In this document: positions 34,745-46,114 of the stretch, piece by piece
How the letters are laid out: the number at the start of each line of letters is the position of its first letter
Position numbering within the stretch: the first letter of the stretch is position 1
Assembly: GCA_963682025.1 (NCBI GenBank)
Contig: OY821518.1
Span: forward strand, 147,314,731-147,378,730
Length of the DNA: 64,000 nt
Direction of reading: 5' to 3'
From: Cordilura impudica
Taxonomy: Eukaryota > Arthropoda > Insecta > Diptera > Scathophagidae
Program-made: the position numbers and the translations under genes
Notes under the pieces: model-generated
Databases searched by the model: none
The model's input: the letters and a program-made list of their open reading frames with translations, nothing else
Told to the model about the DNA's origin: nothing

Positions 34745-35297
34745 TATTAATTTATTTATCTATATTATTAACACAAGGTAATATAGGGATTCGAGCAATA
34801 GCTACTTTCGCCTTCAGCTCAATATTGTAATTCAATATTTATAATATAGCTAATTTCATGTACTTAATAGGTACAATAATAACGATTTAGATCGTATATA
34901 AACTTGTAGGTATTTGTTTGGTTTAGGATATTTTCTTTAAGTTTTCGGGGGTTGGGTTACATAAAGCTCTAACTGGGTCGGTTGCATTGAAAATATTTTG
35001 TCTTTCGTTATTAAATTTAGGGTAATGTACAAGGATGTGTGAGAGATTTGGAATCGGAGTTGTACAATTACAAATTTGGGGTATAGCAATGTTCATCAAG
35101 TGTCCGTGAGTTAATTTGGAAAGTCCGAGTCTTAGTCATTCAAATTTAATTATGTCAATTCTGTGGCAATCCGTAATAGTTCTTAAAAGGGGGCGTATGT
35201 CAGTAATTTCATGATTCAGAATTTTATACCAAATTGAGTTGGAGTGTATTAGGTTTTCTTTATAGTGTTCAATGATTTTTTGTACGATATAGTTATC

Positions 35298-35609
35298 CTA
35301 ATCTTTGGGATTGTGGTTAGTTGTTGTGATTAGTGGAGAATTGTTAGCTTTTCTTGCACTTTGATCAGCAAACTCGTTGCCCTTTATACCACCATGGCCA
35401 GGTACCCAAATTAATTTTATTTTATTTCGCATATTCATTAATAGATTTCTTATTTCAGAGATATAGTGGTTAATGTTATTTATATTATTACTTATATATT
35501 GTAATGGAGGGAGAGAATCGGAACATATGGCTATTTTACTTCTGTGTTGCCCTACGTATTTTATTGCTTCATACAAGGCTATCATTTCTGCAGAATAAAT
35601 TGTGCTCAA
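35298..35609 (-). pseudogene. RNase H domain of the LINE
   Basis: About 100 residues with the expected order of RNase H motifs: IYSAEMIALYEAIK (catalytic Glu), ICSDSLPPL (catalytic Asp), and WVPGHGGIKGNEFADQSAR (His plus the last Asp). It degrades the RNA strand of the RNA/DNA hybrid made at integration. It is joined upstream to the thumb region through a damaged stretch. A Cys/His-like cluster (QICNC...H) can be read in the continuing minus frame near 35050-35090. Not functional alone. Confidence 0.9.
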
Positions 35610-35877
35610 TTCGGGGAGAATAGCGGATTTTATTATCGTATTTTCTGTAGTTATACTATAGGATGATGAAGTATTGCATTTTGATCCATCAGTTAAAATA
35701 AATGTATGGCATGAAGTGTGTTCTTCAGCTCATTTAATAATATTTGGTATTGTACTGGACTACAAATAGATTTGGTATATTTGTGTAGGGAGATATTAAC
35801 AACTGATCTTCACTGTAATAAGTGGCAGATGTAAACTTTTACAGTTTTGTATTCAACGGTGTATAGTTGATGGTATT

Positions 35878-36842
35878 TTAGGTATTTTTTTTGGTAACGA
35901 TAAAAGTTATAGCTTTTAAGTTAGTAGTTAGTAATTTTGCTTGTGTTTCTAATGACAAGATTTTATATTCAAAAAGCATATTTTTAATTGGGGTTGAGCG
36001 AAAAGCTCCGAGGCAGAATCTTATAGCAGAGTTAACAACTATTTTAATTTTACACAATACGGAGTTCGGGGACTGACAAAAAATCGACAATGCGTAATTA
36101 ATTTTAGATTGGAGAATCGTTTTTATTAGCAAATAATAGTGTGCATACTGCAATTCATTTTAGGATTAGATAGACATTTTATAATCTTAAGAATATAAGA
36201 CGTAGTTTATGTGGCTGTCCCAGACTTAATGTGTTATCCAAGTATTCTAAGAATATCTACTTGAGTTAAGTTTATGGGCGATGAAATTATGATGTAGTTG
36301 CAGTTGTTCTTACGACAAATGTGAACATATTTACATTTGGGTATGGAGAGTATTGTTTCTGAAAATGAAGACCACTCTTCCATTTCACGAAACAAATTGT
36401 TTATGTTAATTGTTGGGTTTTTTGTTTTATCAGACCTGATAAGTAAATTAAAATCATCTGCATAGGCAATAAAATCAAATTCTTTATAAAATGAAATAAT
36501 AGTACATAATCTATTGTACGCAGTCAGGAAGAGTATTACTGACAAAGGAGATCCCTGGGGGATACCAGTATATAATGGATGTGGAGACGAGTAGCTGTTA
36601 CCGAGCCGTACTATAATTTTTCTATTGGTCATAAAGTTTTTGATGTAATTTATTATATTTGGACCCATTCCCCAGGAAGTAAGTTGATCTATAATAGCAT
36701 ATATGTCAATTCTATCAAAAGCTCTCTCGAAATCTAGTGATATGACTGTGTTGTGTTTGCGAATTGATTTTTGAAATGTTAGCAGCTTTCTTATTTATGT
36801 TGCTACTGGTTCGACGATTGGAATCAAAATCTAAACATTTTT
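35878..36842 (-). pseudogene. Reverse transcriptase palm and thumb of the LINE
   Basis: The frame enters from the HINE-2 boundary with SLDFERAFDRIDIYAI, continues through GIPQGSPLSVILF, and contains the catalytic FIAYADDFNLLI box (36234-36668). A stop and shift separate the thumb block with SKINYALSIFCQSPNSV (35878-36153). The fingers region expected between the endonuclease and SLDFERAF is missing, so the HINE-2 insertion was accompanied by, or followed, a deletion. Confidence 0.9.
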
Positions 36843-37621
36843 TATACCCTATACCACTATGTGGTTTGGGTATAATGACTTTGTGCTGCTGTTTGTAACA
36901 ACCAAAAATATTTGACCTAGACCCATCTTTAATTATACCGATCGAATCAGAATCACTTTCTGAGTTGATTTAACAATGTCCGTCCGTCCGTCCGTCCGTC
37001 CGTCTGTGTGTCCATGTAAAGCTTGTAATCAAACTGCAGGTCGCAAATATGAATATATTTTGATGAAATTTGGTATATGAGCTTTTATCGGCCATGGGAT
37101 GAACGCTATTGGTGAGAATCGGTCCATGTTCAGACCTAGCCCCCATACAAATTACCCATATGAAATCGACATAAATTGCCATAAGATCCAAATTGTCATA
37201 TAGATCTTACTCAAATTGGGTTTGTATGCGTTCATTACATCCACTAATGAGTAGTCCAAAAATGATCCCTTTGACCCCATATAGAGCTGCTTCCCGATCT
37301 TCACTTAAATCTATTAAAAAACAAAAATATTGCACTGATTCTTCTCAAATTTTGTTTGTACATATTTTTGCAAAATACAAGAGACTTTACCAAACATGAT
37401 CAGGATCGGTCCATTTTTGGACCTAGTCCCTTTATAGATATACCATCCGATATGAACTTTTTCATATCTGCAGCCAAAAAAATTAATAAAAATCCCACTC
37501 AAATTTGGTTTTTGCTTATTTTCAATGTCCAGTTAGTTGGGCCTAAGAGATAGGGTTTCTAAACGCATGGTATAGGGTATCGTATAGTCGGTCTAGACCG
37601 ACTATAATTTTCTTACTTGTT
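36843..37621 (+). mobile_element. HINE-2 element, complete reference copy
   Basis: 5' ataccctataccactatgtg; (GTCC)n at about 36976-37000; subterminal ggtatagggtatcgtat; palindrome agtcggtctagaccgact at about 37586-37603; terminal cttacttgtt. Flanks are T on both sides, as expected for Helentron-type insertion. It sits inside the LINE between endonuclease and RT. It supplies the last six codons (KQVRKL) and the stop of the endonuclease frame. Confidence 0.94.
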
Positions 37622-38357
37622 TTCTTTTGAATATATCCCAATTTGCCGATTCAGTCTTAAATTTGGGAATATAATTCGAAATACAGGTGTTAGAGTTTGT
37701 GTTATGAAAAAGGGAAATGATGATCGGGTAGTGATCGCTTCCTTGCAAACTATCTAAAATTTTCCATTCTGAATAAATTGCAATGGTAGAGCTACAGAAC
37801 GATAGATCAATACGCGAAAATGTTCCATGTGTACTGAAGTGTGATGGTGAATTATCATTGAAAATAACATATTCAGAATCATTAATAAAGGCAGCTGTGG
37901 TTGTTCCTCTACTATTGTTTGAGGGGGGTCCCCAACTGGCATGCCAACTGTTTAAATCGCCCGTGATAATATTGGGTAAAGAGGATGCTCTAAAAATATT
38001 GTCAAGATTATTTCTGATAAAATGTTGACCCGATTTAATATATACAGAGAAGATGTTAAATTTAATTTTAGAAATTATCTCAATGCAAATTGTGTCTATT
38101 TGTAGGTCACGTCCTAAGTTTATTTGTCTATGCTGTACGGAGTTATGGACCAGTATGGCTACTCCACCGTACCTCGTATTCGATGTGTTTGTCGAGTATA
38201 TTGTGTAATTAATTGGTACATACAAATAAGTCAAATCGTGTATATGCGTTTCTTGGATACATAATATTTTTGGTGAATGGGTCTTCAAGAGAATTTGTAG
38301 CTCATTATAATTGTTTTTAAAGTCATTCATATTCCATTGAAGAATTGTTACGGTCAA
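37602..38357 (-). pseudogene. APE-type endonuclease domain of the LINE
   Basis: 245 LINE-derived residues with all endonuclease landmarks: N-terminal ILQWNMND, catalytic ILCIQETHI, a YGGVAILVHNS block, IITGDLNSWHASWG, FSRIDLSF and the terminal GSDHYPIIIS His. It nicks target DNA to prime reverse transcription. The domain itself has no stop, but the frame ends in KQVRKL encoded by the HINE-2 terminus, so RT is cut off. Not functional for retrotransposition as it stands. Confidence 0.92.
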
Positions 38358-38817
38358 TTAATAACATATTTCGGTTTGAATGTATAAAATATATTAGTGT
38401 AAAAATAAATGTTAAGTTTTTAATGAACTGATGTTCTGACGACTAGAAACAAAGTTTATGTATCCATGTAAGAGATCAGTAGAATTAAGTCTTTAAGGAA
38501 ATGAGAATAGATAAATAAAAACATGTTATAAATGTTTTAAACAATACCAAATGAGTAACAATAATGAAATTGCATTGGTCTAGACTCTGGAGGTAGTGTA
38601 TAACAGTGTGTATAATAATAAAGGTGTATAATAGTTGTAAATAGAGATAATAAAGAGAATAAAAGAAAGTAAAAAATTTAAGTTACTTAATAATTGTTGT
38701 TAGTTGCCTTTGAAACGGTGAGTATGTTGATGTTGTGTTTATTTCTTTGGCCGCTTTTTTTCATTTAGTTCTTCTAAATGTTTTTTCACTTGTGATCTGG
38801 TTCTCTTTGATATAGAT
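38358..38817. other. LINE ORF1-ORF2 intergenic DNA
   Basis: AT-rich, no ORF; lies between the endonuclease start and the ORF1-like piece on the minus strand. Confidence 0.4.
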
Positions 38818-39135
38818 TTAGGTAGTAAAATTGTTTTTTGCTAGGTGAGTTTTTGCTGATGTGCTTTGCTTGTGAATATCAGAGAGGTCAGTTTCACTTG
38901 CTAAGTCCCCATAATTCTTTATAGTACGTGATTTTGTTTGCAGATTTGTTGGTATGCGCTCTGAGGAATTTTTAGTTGATGTTGTAGGTGTTTGACTATT
39001 ATTATTGTTTGTTACTATAGCAGAGTATGGTGTGTTAATGTTGTTGTAGCTTTGTTGGTAAATTGTTGTTGGTTGTTTTTTGCTGACTTCTTCTAAGGCA
39101 GTGATGGGCAAATTTTCGGCTCCTAAAATACTCAA
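38818..39135 (-). pseudogene. Probable LINE ORF1 C-terminal piece
   Basis: The minus frame from the hAT junction to 38818 is rich in Asn, Thr and Ser (IVTNNNNSQTPTTSTKNSS) and ends KTHLAKNNFTT. Position and orientation upstream of the endonuclease suggest the tail of ORF1, the RNA-binding protein of I-type LINEs, but no zinc knuckle is visible. The first ~12 codons (above 39098) are hAT DNA. Confidence 0.45.
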
Positions 39136-40360
39136 AGTGCAAACGAGTGCTAGACAAAGGGCACAACTACTTGCGGGGAAAGGGAAACGAAAAAGTTTCT
39201 AGATCCATCCGTGCATGATGTTCATCGCACAAGAGTTGCGGAGAAACTAACATTGACAACAAATTTTCTTTCAGCAAAGACTGCAATAGGGTTACCGCCT
39301 CCCTCAATTAATGAATAAAAATTTTAACTGCAAATATCAAATGATAATTATATACAATTACTTGTTTGAAAATTAAAATTTTACATTGACTTTACTTTTA
39401 AAAAATGCAAATAAATTTTCTTTTTTTTAAATTACAACTTTTAAGCTAATTTTAATAGATTTTGCAAATGTTAAAACTGTTCTATATATAAAGCATACAA
39501 TTATGTGTAAACGGCAACTCTTTTCATTTTCGACGTCGCTCAACCAAGCACTGTGGTCAATAACATGTTTTTAAATCGTAAATTTTCAAATTTTGTTTGT
39601 ATGAAAAATTTTGTTTAACTTTTGTTAGAGATTTTCTATATTTTAAATATTTTTATTTGCAGTATTTTCATAATTTAATCATTCCTATATATTCTTTAAG
39701 GTTGCAGTATTTGAAATTCCATATTTGAAAGGTAATCTTTTTCTTGAAGTATCAATATCTTTATGATTTGTTGAAAATAACCCTTGTCGGGATTGATAAA
39801 ATGACTGAAGTTTAGAAAATATATTGTAAATCTATCTATGAGATTTATTTTTAATTATTTAACTTAAAGCCTTGATAATTGTAAAAAATATTGGCAATTA
39901 TGCCAAAAATTTAAATAAATGATAATACAAGATACATTTTTTTATTGAAAATTGATTGAACATTATTCAAATTTGTCACTTAAATGTTTTGATAATTACT
40001 TCTTTAGTTTCTTTTATTTGTATGTTAATAATACTTTGATTGGAAAATATACGTAAATTTCTTAAATTCCAGTATATGTATTATTTAAATTTTATATTTT
40101 GTATTATGAGAATTTTGTGTTTATTCCACTGTACTTGTGGGCAAAGCATGTTGTCATGCATGAGAAATATGAGAGTAGAGTAAGTAGAGAGAGAGAGAGA
40201 GTAGAGAGAAATATGAAATATGAGAGTAAAGAATTTCATTCTGCTCTTGTATTCCTTCCCTTCATGCTGGCTCTTGGCTGTCCCCTTCGTCCAGCACTCA
40301 AGTGCAAACGGCTAGCTCGTAAGTGCAAAAGGCTCCTGCGAGCCAAATTGCCCATCACTG
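39099..40360. mobile_element. Non-autonomous hAT element with 8-bp target duplication
   Basis: Ends cagtgatgggcaaattt and, at the right, aaattgcccatcactg. A perfect 8-bp duplication TTCTAAGG flanks it at 39091-39098 and 40361-40368, diagnostic of hAT insertion. Near both ends a cluster of gtgcaaac/ctcgtaagtgcaaa/gagtgct motifs repeats, probably transposase binding sites. The 1262-bp body is AT-rich with a GA microsatellite at about 40178-40210. The 90-codon frame at 40099-40371 crosses the right end and is not a gene. Confidence 0.93.
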
Positions 40361-40368
40361 TTCTAAGG

Positions 40369-40652
40369 TAATTACACTGTACAACAAAATCAAAATTTTT
40401 CCAAAATTACAAGGTCCTGCCCATAAATTTTGATAGAGGAGACAAAAAAGGACACTAGTATCGACGTTTTGAAACTTTACATCTGAATTTCATTTCATTT
40501 TAAAGTTTCCCAGCTCTGGCACATTCCTAAAGGAGCAAAAACCACCACTAAAACAGGGATTTAAGGAGTTAAAATGTTCCGCAAAAATATTTGACGTGAA
40601 ATTTTACTATAAGTCCCTGAATACACCAAAAAAGGAAAATTCAACCAGAAAG
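40369..40652. other. Spacer right of the hAT duplication
   Basis: No gene. Expected to be old target DNA, perhaps LINE 5' sequence. Confidence 0.35.
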
Positions 40653-41560
40653 TCAGAAATAAGACACAACAAAAGATAACTTCGGGTTAATTTCGCATTT
40701 ATTAAGAATTTTACTTTTAAGTACCTCAAAGTGCTCGCTGAAATCATCGAGATGGTGATGCAAGAAGTGAATTTTGAGAGGCATGTTCACTCCAATTTTC
40801 GGGAAGTATTCTAACATCTTGGTCACAAGAGCGCGGTAATTGTGTGCTTGCTTACTTCCCAAAAAAATTCGTATGACTTTCTTCACTGCCCTCTACGCAA
40901 GGTAGTCATTGCTGACTAAAGCGTCTTTAAATCCTCTTGATTTCACGAGCTTCCGTATATCGGGCCCATTCAGAACAATTGCCTTTAATTTTGCTTCGAT
41001 AATTCGTGGCAAAATATTTTTCAAACAATCAAGGATTTTCGGTTGCTTCACAATGGCCTTGATGAAATTTTATACGATTTCCAGCTTGACATGGAGAGCG
41101 GGAATGAGGACGTTCTCCTTTCTCCCTTCGATCTCGACCAAGCCAGTCATGCTTTTCATATTGGTTTCCTTTAAATCGGGTATCGTACAGACACAAGAAA
41201 CACATGTTTTTCGTATAGCCTACTTGGAGATCTCTTAGCATTGCCACGACTTTCATATCTGTACTGTAGCCAATGGGAATGCTTGGTTTTTTTATTATAT
41301 TTATGTAGCAAAACGTCTTTCAGGCTTGATTTCGAGGAATCGATGAACATTCGCCAATCACCTGCTACGTAATTAATGGCCATCGCATGCATCAGTCCCT
41401 TTGTATCGTGGCAGTAAACAAATGTGTTCCCTTTGTTGAGTGTGAAGTACTGTTGGAATGGCAATTGTCGTCTTCTGAGAATCATAAAAAAGTCATCAAC
41501 GTTTTTTCAAATGAGAAGCCTTTACTTCAAAAGGAGATAGATACCTTCACTTAATTGTGA
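40653..41560 (-). pseudogene. Decayed copy of a multicopy arthropod protein, function unknown
   Basis: Minus-strand blocks in three frames line up as one protein: FVYCHDTKGLMHAM and WRMFIDSSKSSLKDVLLH (from 41485), VGYTKNMCFLCLYDTRFKG with KHDWLGRD (41256-41029), a shifted middle, and VKKVIRIFLGSKQAHNY with MPLKIHFLHHHLDDFSEHF (40886-40653). I recognise this order from hypothetical proteins that are highly repeated in arthropod genomes, hence probably carried by a mobile element, but cannot name a superfamily. Cys and His in the CFLC and HFLHHHLD blocks may bind metal. At least three frameshifts, so dead. Confidence 0.65.
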
Positions 41561-42049
41561 ACAAAAGCGAATCGCGTCCATCGATTTTCATGACCTGTAT
41601 CCCTTTTTGTGCACATGTTATGTGACTTTACGCCAAAGTAGTAAGACTTGACACTTTTCCCCGTTTTGGATTTTGCATGTTTTTTAAAATTACAAAATTT
41701 AAATTTTTTAGACAAAAAATTGTTTTTTTCTTCATAAATTTATTAATAACTGCGAAACCGTTGATTGTGTTGAGAAATGATATAGAAGTAGATTAAAGTT
41801 ATTTAATTCTTAATTTTTCTAAACCTGTTTAAGAAAATCGGAGTAGTAGCTATCGAGTTATGTCAAACAAAAGAGCACAAAACGTGACAAATTCCCCTAT
41901 ACAATACTTACTAAAAGTTCAGATCTATATATCTCGATTCCTAGACGTGACCCAGCAAAATGCTTTTTTTGACCGATATAAATTTCCCCGGTGGTTTCAT
42001 TCCGATTTTGGCTGTCGCATAGTGTAATAATAATAGCCAAATGTAGCGC
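41561..42049. other. Spacer, possibly N-terminal DNA of the decayed protein
   Basis: No clear ORF; repeat-derived in part. Confidence 0.3.
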
Positions 42050-44239
42050 TGTGACCCGCCTGTGTAAAGAGTATCACCCCTTGGTACTGTGAGTAAAATT
42101 TACTCACATAAGGAATAGATTTGTTCGTAAATCAGCAGGTTGGCCACACTGAAAGTCAAGCCACTAGCAGTGCTTGGCCCACTCTGTCATTAGTCGGCTG
42201 CCGCAAGCATTAAATGGTGTTGTTTGATTTATCGCGCTTGTGGACAATTTAAAAAAAGTTAGTGAGTAAAACTTACTTATCGGTACCCTTTACGCACTAA
42301 TTTGGGTGAGTCATATTAACTTATCAGTAACTTACTACGTGTCTAAAAAATATATTTTGTGCTGAATTATGACAATTATGTTTTTGTTTTGTATTATGTT
42401 ACCGTAAAGAAAACTGTAGAGCATACAAATGGCAGGTCGCGGGCTATCAGAACAAAATATTTTGAATGCAATACTTGAACTAGAATCTGAGGAAGAAGAC
42501 AATTTGGAGTTGGAGCTTTCTAACTTTGATGAAGATTCTTGGGACAGTGTTGCAGATCCGGAATATCAACCAGAAATGGAAGAATTAAATGATGTCGAAG
42601 AAATTTTGATACACGGAACCATAAATGCAGAAGAAGCTGAAAAGGAAGAAAGGGAGGAAACACCTGGAAGCAACAAACGTAAAAAACAGAAACTTAGTGA
42701 GGGGAGAAGAAATGAAAGATCAGCTGCTCAAGAAATTCGTGAAACTGAAGAGGTAATTACAATTATTACACCTAGTAGCAACAATCTGATCGGAAAAGAT
42801 GGACATTTTATTTGGACCAAGGAACCTGTTGCTGCGCTAGGTCAAAAAACTCCCTCAAAAAATGTTGCTCTCATTCGCCCTGGCCCAACAGCAAATGCAA
42901 AAAATTCGTTGTGTCCGGCCAGCTGCTTCAAACTGTTTTTTACCGCAGGCATATTGGAAGAGATTTTGGTTTATACAAATAAAGATATAAACATTCAAAG
43001 GGAGAACTATAATGATAAATCTCACGCGGTTTTGTCAAATTTGGAAATGGACGAACTTGAAGCATTTCTTGGTTTGTTAGTCTTGTCCGCTGCTCTCAAA
43101 GATAATCACTTGGCGACACATATGATGTTTGACACTACCTACTGTGGGGAAAGGTACAAGGCAACCATGCCTGAGAGAAGGTTCAAATTTATCCTAAATT
43201 ATCTAAGATTCGATGACAAAGAAACAAGAACTGCTAGAAGAGAAATGACCAAACTAGCTCCAGTTTCTTCTATCTGGGACAAACTTCTAAACAATTGCAG
43301 AGTGAACTATAAACCTGGAAGCTATATAACCATTGATGAGCAACTAGTTGGATTTAGAGGCAAATGTCCATTTAGGATGTATATTCCCTCTAAACCCAAC
43401 AAGTATGGGATCAAACTTTTCATGTCTTGTGATAGCGGAACAAAGTATATGTTGGATGCCATTGGTTACCTTGGAAAAGGAAGTGTACCTCCTGCAATGG
43501 CTGCTGGTGAATATTATGTTGTTACCTGCTGAAAAATGTAAAGGGCACCAATCGAAATGTTGACAGTTTCGATCAGATGTGCCAAAACATTAACCATGGC
43601 AGGAAAACCAGAAGGTGGCCTCTAGCATTTTTCCAAAATATGATGAACATAGCTGCAATAAACGCGTACATCGTTTACGCGCACAACATGTGTAGCCGTG
43701 GGCAAAAACCAGAATCCCGACTTAATTTTATGTTATCTTTACACAAGGAGTTAACGGAAGGATTTCAAAGGAAAAGATTAGCAACTAATACAAACATGAC
43801 CCTGGCGTTGAAAGAATCCATTCAAAATATTGTAGGCGCAAGCCAAGAGGCTCATAGTGCCGGAGAAGACCAAAAGGGGCCAAGAAAGTACCATAATTTT
43901 TGTAGTTATACCAAACGTAGATACACCACCACATAACGCAATTGTGGATTAGCTATTTGCGGTGAACATGCATAAAAAAAAAACCCTGACTGTGCTTGAA
44001 AAACAATTTTTATGTATTCATAATCGTCAAAAATCAATAATAAAGTATTATTTTAGCTTATTTTATATATTTTAATAAAAAATTACACTTATATTATATG
44101 CTGGCTTTCAATTTTTTTCATTTAAAACTACTACTTTACAAAATAAATCAGATAATAACGTAAAAATTCTGAAGTGAGTAAAATTTACTCATCGGTACCT
44201 ATAACCGCCTACAATTTAACCGTACCCTTCTAGGGTTAA
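42050..44239 (+). mobile_element. piggyBac element with internal deletion
   Basis: The right end runs cgtacccttctaggg into TTAA (44236-44239), so the terminus read inward is CCCTAGAAGGG, the piggyBac form. A subterminal gtgagtaaaatttactc followed by ggtacc block occurs at 44173-44200 and recurs at the left at 42091-42112 and, degenerate, at 42261-42290. The left TTAA/CCC terminus was not found, so the left boundary is only approximate and may be lost. Confidence 0.8.
42429..43936 (+). pseudogene. piggyBac transposase, middle deleted
   Basis: ATG at 42429 opens an acidic N-terminus (many Glu/Asp) and a KRKKQK basic patch, followed by the piggyBac core: LEAFLGLLVLSA, MPERRFKFILNYLRFDD and the first catalytic Asp in ITIDEQLVGFRGKCPFRMY, then KPNKYGIKLFMSCDSG and AAGEYYVV. 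At about 43525 the sequence jumps to VKGTNRNVDSFDQM in another frame, so the segment with the second catalytic Asp is gone. The third Asp (VDSFDQM) and SRKTRRWPLAFF-like block (NHGRKTRRWPLAFFQNM) remain up to 43936. The C-terminal cysteine-rich domain is reduced to one Cys. First frame ends at 43532. Inactive. Confidence 0.92.
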
Positions 44240-44298
44240 TAATTTTCTTCTCTATAATGCATTATTTCAGGCATAAATTAATTTTTTTTATAAAATAA

Positions 44299-45372
44299 TT
44301 AGCTGACCCGGTAAACGCTGTTTTGCCATATAACTTATTTCAAGTGAATATTTTTGTTGTTAAAAAAATTAACGAATATATTGTACGTGTGTTGGAGTGG
44401 GACTTATGAATAGGTGGGATCGCCGATGAAAGCAAAAAAAAAAACACCAACCATTTATTTTCTCAATACAATATATTTCTGTAACGTAACGAACATATTC
44501 ATTGTTAGATCTCTCAAAAATAACACATAAAGTAAAGTAAAAAAGTAATATATTTTGTATGCTAAAGTATGAAAATTAAACAAAGAAAATCAATATTCAT
44601 TAGGCAATTTTTGTGTTTCGTGATTTTCGGTTTTGGTGATTTTTACTTTTGGCGATTTTTGTAATTGGGCGATTACGCCCATATATTCCATGACTAATCA
44701 CATTGTTAATTAATGTACTTGTCAAAAATTTCAAGACAAATCATATCCCGCTCATTTTTTGCCCGACTACTCACATTAATATATGAATGGTCTCATACGA
44801 AGTGTAAAGCCTTTCTCTATTATAGTAGCACAGCTATATGATATATATTTATAATATTTTATACGCCTACTCACATTAATGGACTGATGGACTCGTAGAA
44901 AGAGTCATGGCTTTTCCTTTTATAGTAAACCAGTTTTATGATATTATACATTTACTTTGTATGGGTGATGCCACGCCCACTGATCGATCGCGCCCATTAT
45001 TTGTCCGACTAATCACATTAATAATGGATAACGTCAGACAAATGTGCAAAGCTGTCGCTGTCACAGTACTCGGGATATGACATTTAATATTTTTTTGTAT
45101 ATTAGGTGTCACGCCCACTTATCCGATCCCGCCCATTTTCGGCATGACTACTTTCATTAATAAAAGGTGGCCTATCAAAAATTTGCAAAGCTCTCCCTAT
45201 CATAGTACTCTATATATATGATATTAAAATTTCACTTTGTATGGGAGGTGCCACGGCCTAATCACCTAGCGGTATGAAATATACCTTACGACCTATTCGC
45301 ATACCTACCAAACATATATAAAGAATTTCATAAAAATCGGTCAACCGTGACACAAGAATTTTATATATTAGA
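44299..45372 (-). mobile_element. Helitron with internal tandem repeats
   Basis: On the minus strand the 5' end is a|TCTAATATATAAAATTC (45372) and the 3' end is cgggtcagCTAA|T (44299). Body units (gggcgtgacacc, aaatgggcgggat, catattaatgtgagtagtc, agagctttgcaaattt) are those of the 24472 Helitron, and the aaaatcgccaaaa stretch is also shared. Its termini differ slightly, so it is a related subfamily. No Rep/helicase ORF; the minus frame at 44936-45118 is repeat-derived. Confidence 0.85.
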
Positions 45373-45395
45373 TAACTTAGAAATTAAAATGAATA

Positions 45396-46114
45396 ATCCC
45401 AATAAACATTTTTGTTTGCTGTCCACTTGAGGTGCATTTGAGATGAAATACATTTCTCTAATCTCCAACATTAATTCTCAAATGCACCTAATAGTCCGAT
45501 TATAATCTTCTCAACTTAAAAGACACATTATATGTATGGTGATTTTCTTAGGTATCAAATTGAGAAATTTGTGATTCTCAACTTGGTAGCAAAGAAACTT
45601 CTCCAATCGGTATCAAATGGAAGGTACGGAATTGCCATATTAAAAAATTTATACTAATTTTAGAAATGAAAACAATGTACTTTTTTGAATGTTTCAATTT
45701 AATTTCATTACATATTTAATAGAATTAAAAATAAATGGAGTTCTTATTTATATATTTTATGAATATTAATATTAAATATGTCATAAATAAGAACTTAAAT
45801 TAAAAAATTCGAAAAAAGTAGAAATAATTAAAACTATATCAATTAATTATTTGTACTTTTTTTGGTATTTTTTAATTAAATTTTTTATTTATGACATATT
45901 TAAATAATATTTCAAACTCAACCCAAATCGTATTCAAGATTCAAATGTTTGGTCTCAAGTGATTGTAGCAATTTTCAGTCTCAACTTGACGTCAAGTTGA
46001 AAGCAAACAAGAAGAAAAAACGTTTCACTCAAGTTTAGATTTACATTGGACATCAATTTGAGAGCTTAGCTTTTCTCCAACATTGGAGAAATAATTACTT
46101 AATGCATACTGGGA
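45396..46114. mobile_element. Foldback-like element with nested hairpins
   Basis: Outer ends atcccaataaacatt and, inverted, aatgcatactgggat agree weakly. Inside are strong self-complementary blocks: ttcttatttatatatttta mirrored at 45770-45792, and aatatgtcataaataagaac (about 45773) mirrored by tttatttatgacatattt at 45885-45902. Short palindromes such as ctccaacattggag (46077-46090) add further. No ORF. Probably a MITE. Confidence 0.5.

Larger units (their letters stand above)
34745..39135 (-). mobile_element. I-type LINE (non-LTR retrotransposon), broken
   Basis: On the minus strand the order is: ORF1-like piece (39135-38818, entered by the hAT element at 39099), a non-coding gap, endonuclease (38357-37622), a HINE-2 insertion (36843-37621), reverse transcriptase (36842-35880), RNase H (35610-35298), then a 3' segment to about 34745. 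APE endonuclease plus RT plus RNase H in one ORF2 is the I-clade arrangement. The left boundary is approximate; no poly-A or target duplication was identified. Confidence 0.85.

Noticed and set aside
36976..37000. Regular GTCC repeats as a possible CRISPR-like array
   Set aside because: 4-bp microsatellite inside a transposon, no spacers, eukaryotic context.
40099..40371. 90-codon ORF with a basic C-terminus
   Set aside because: It lies across the right end of the hAT element and includes its inverted repeat.
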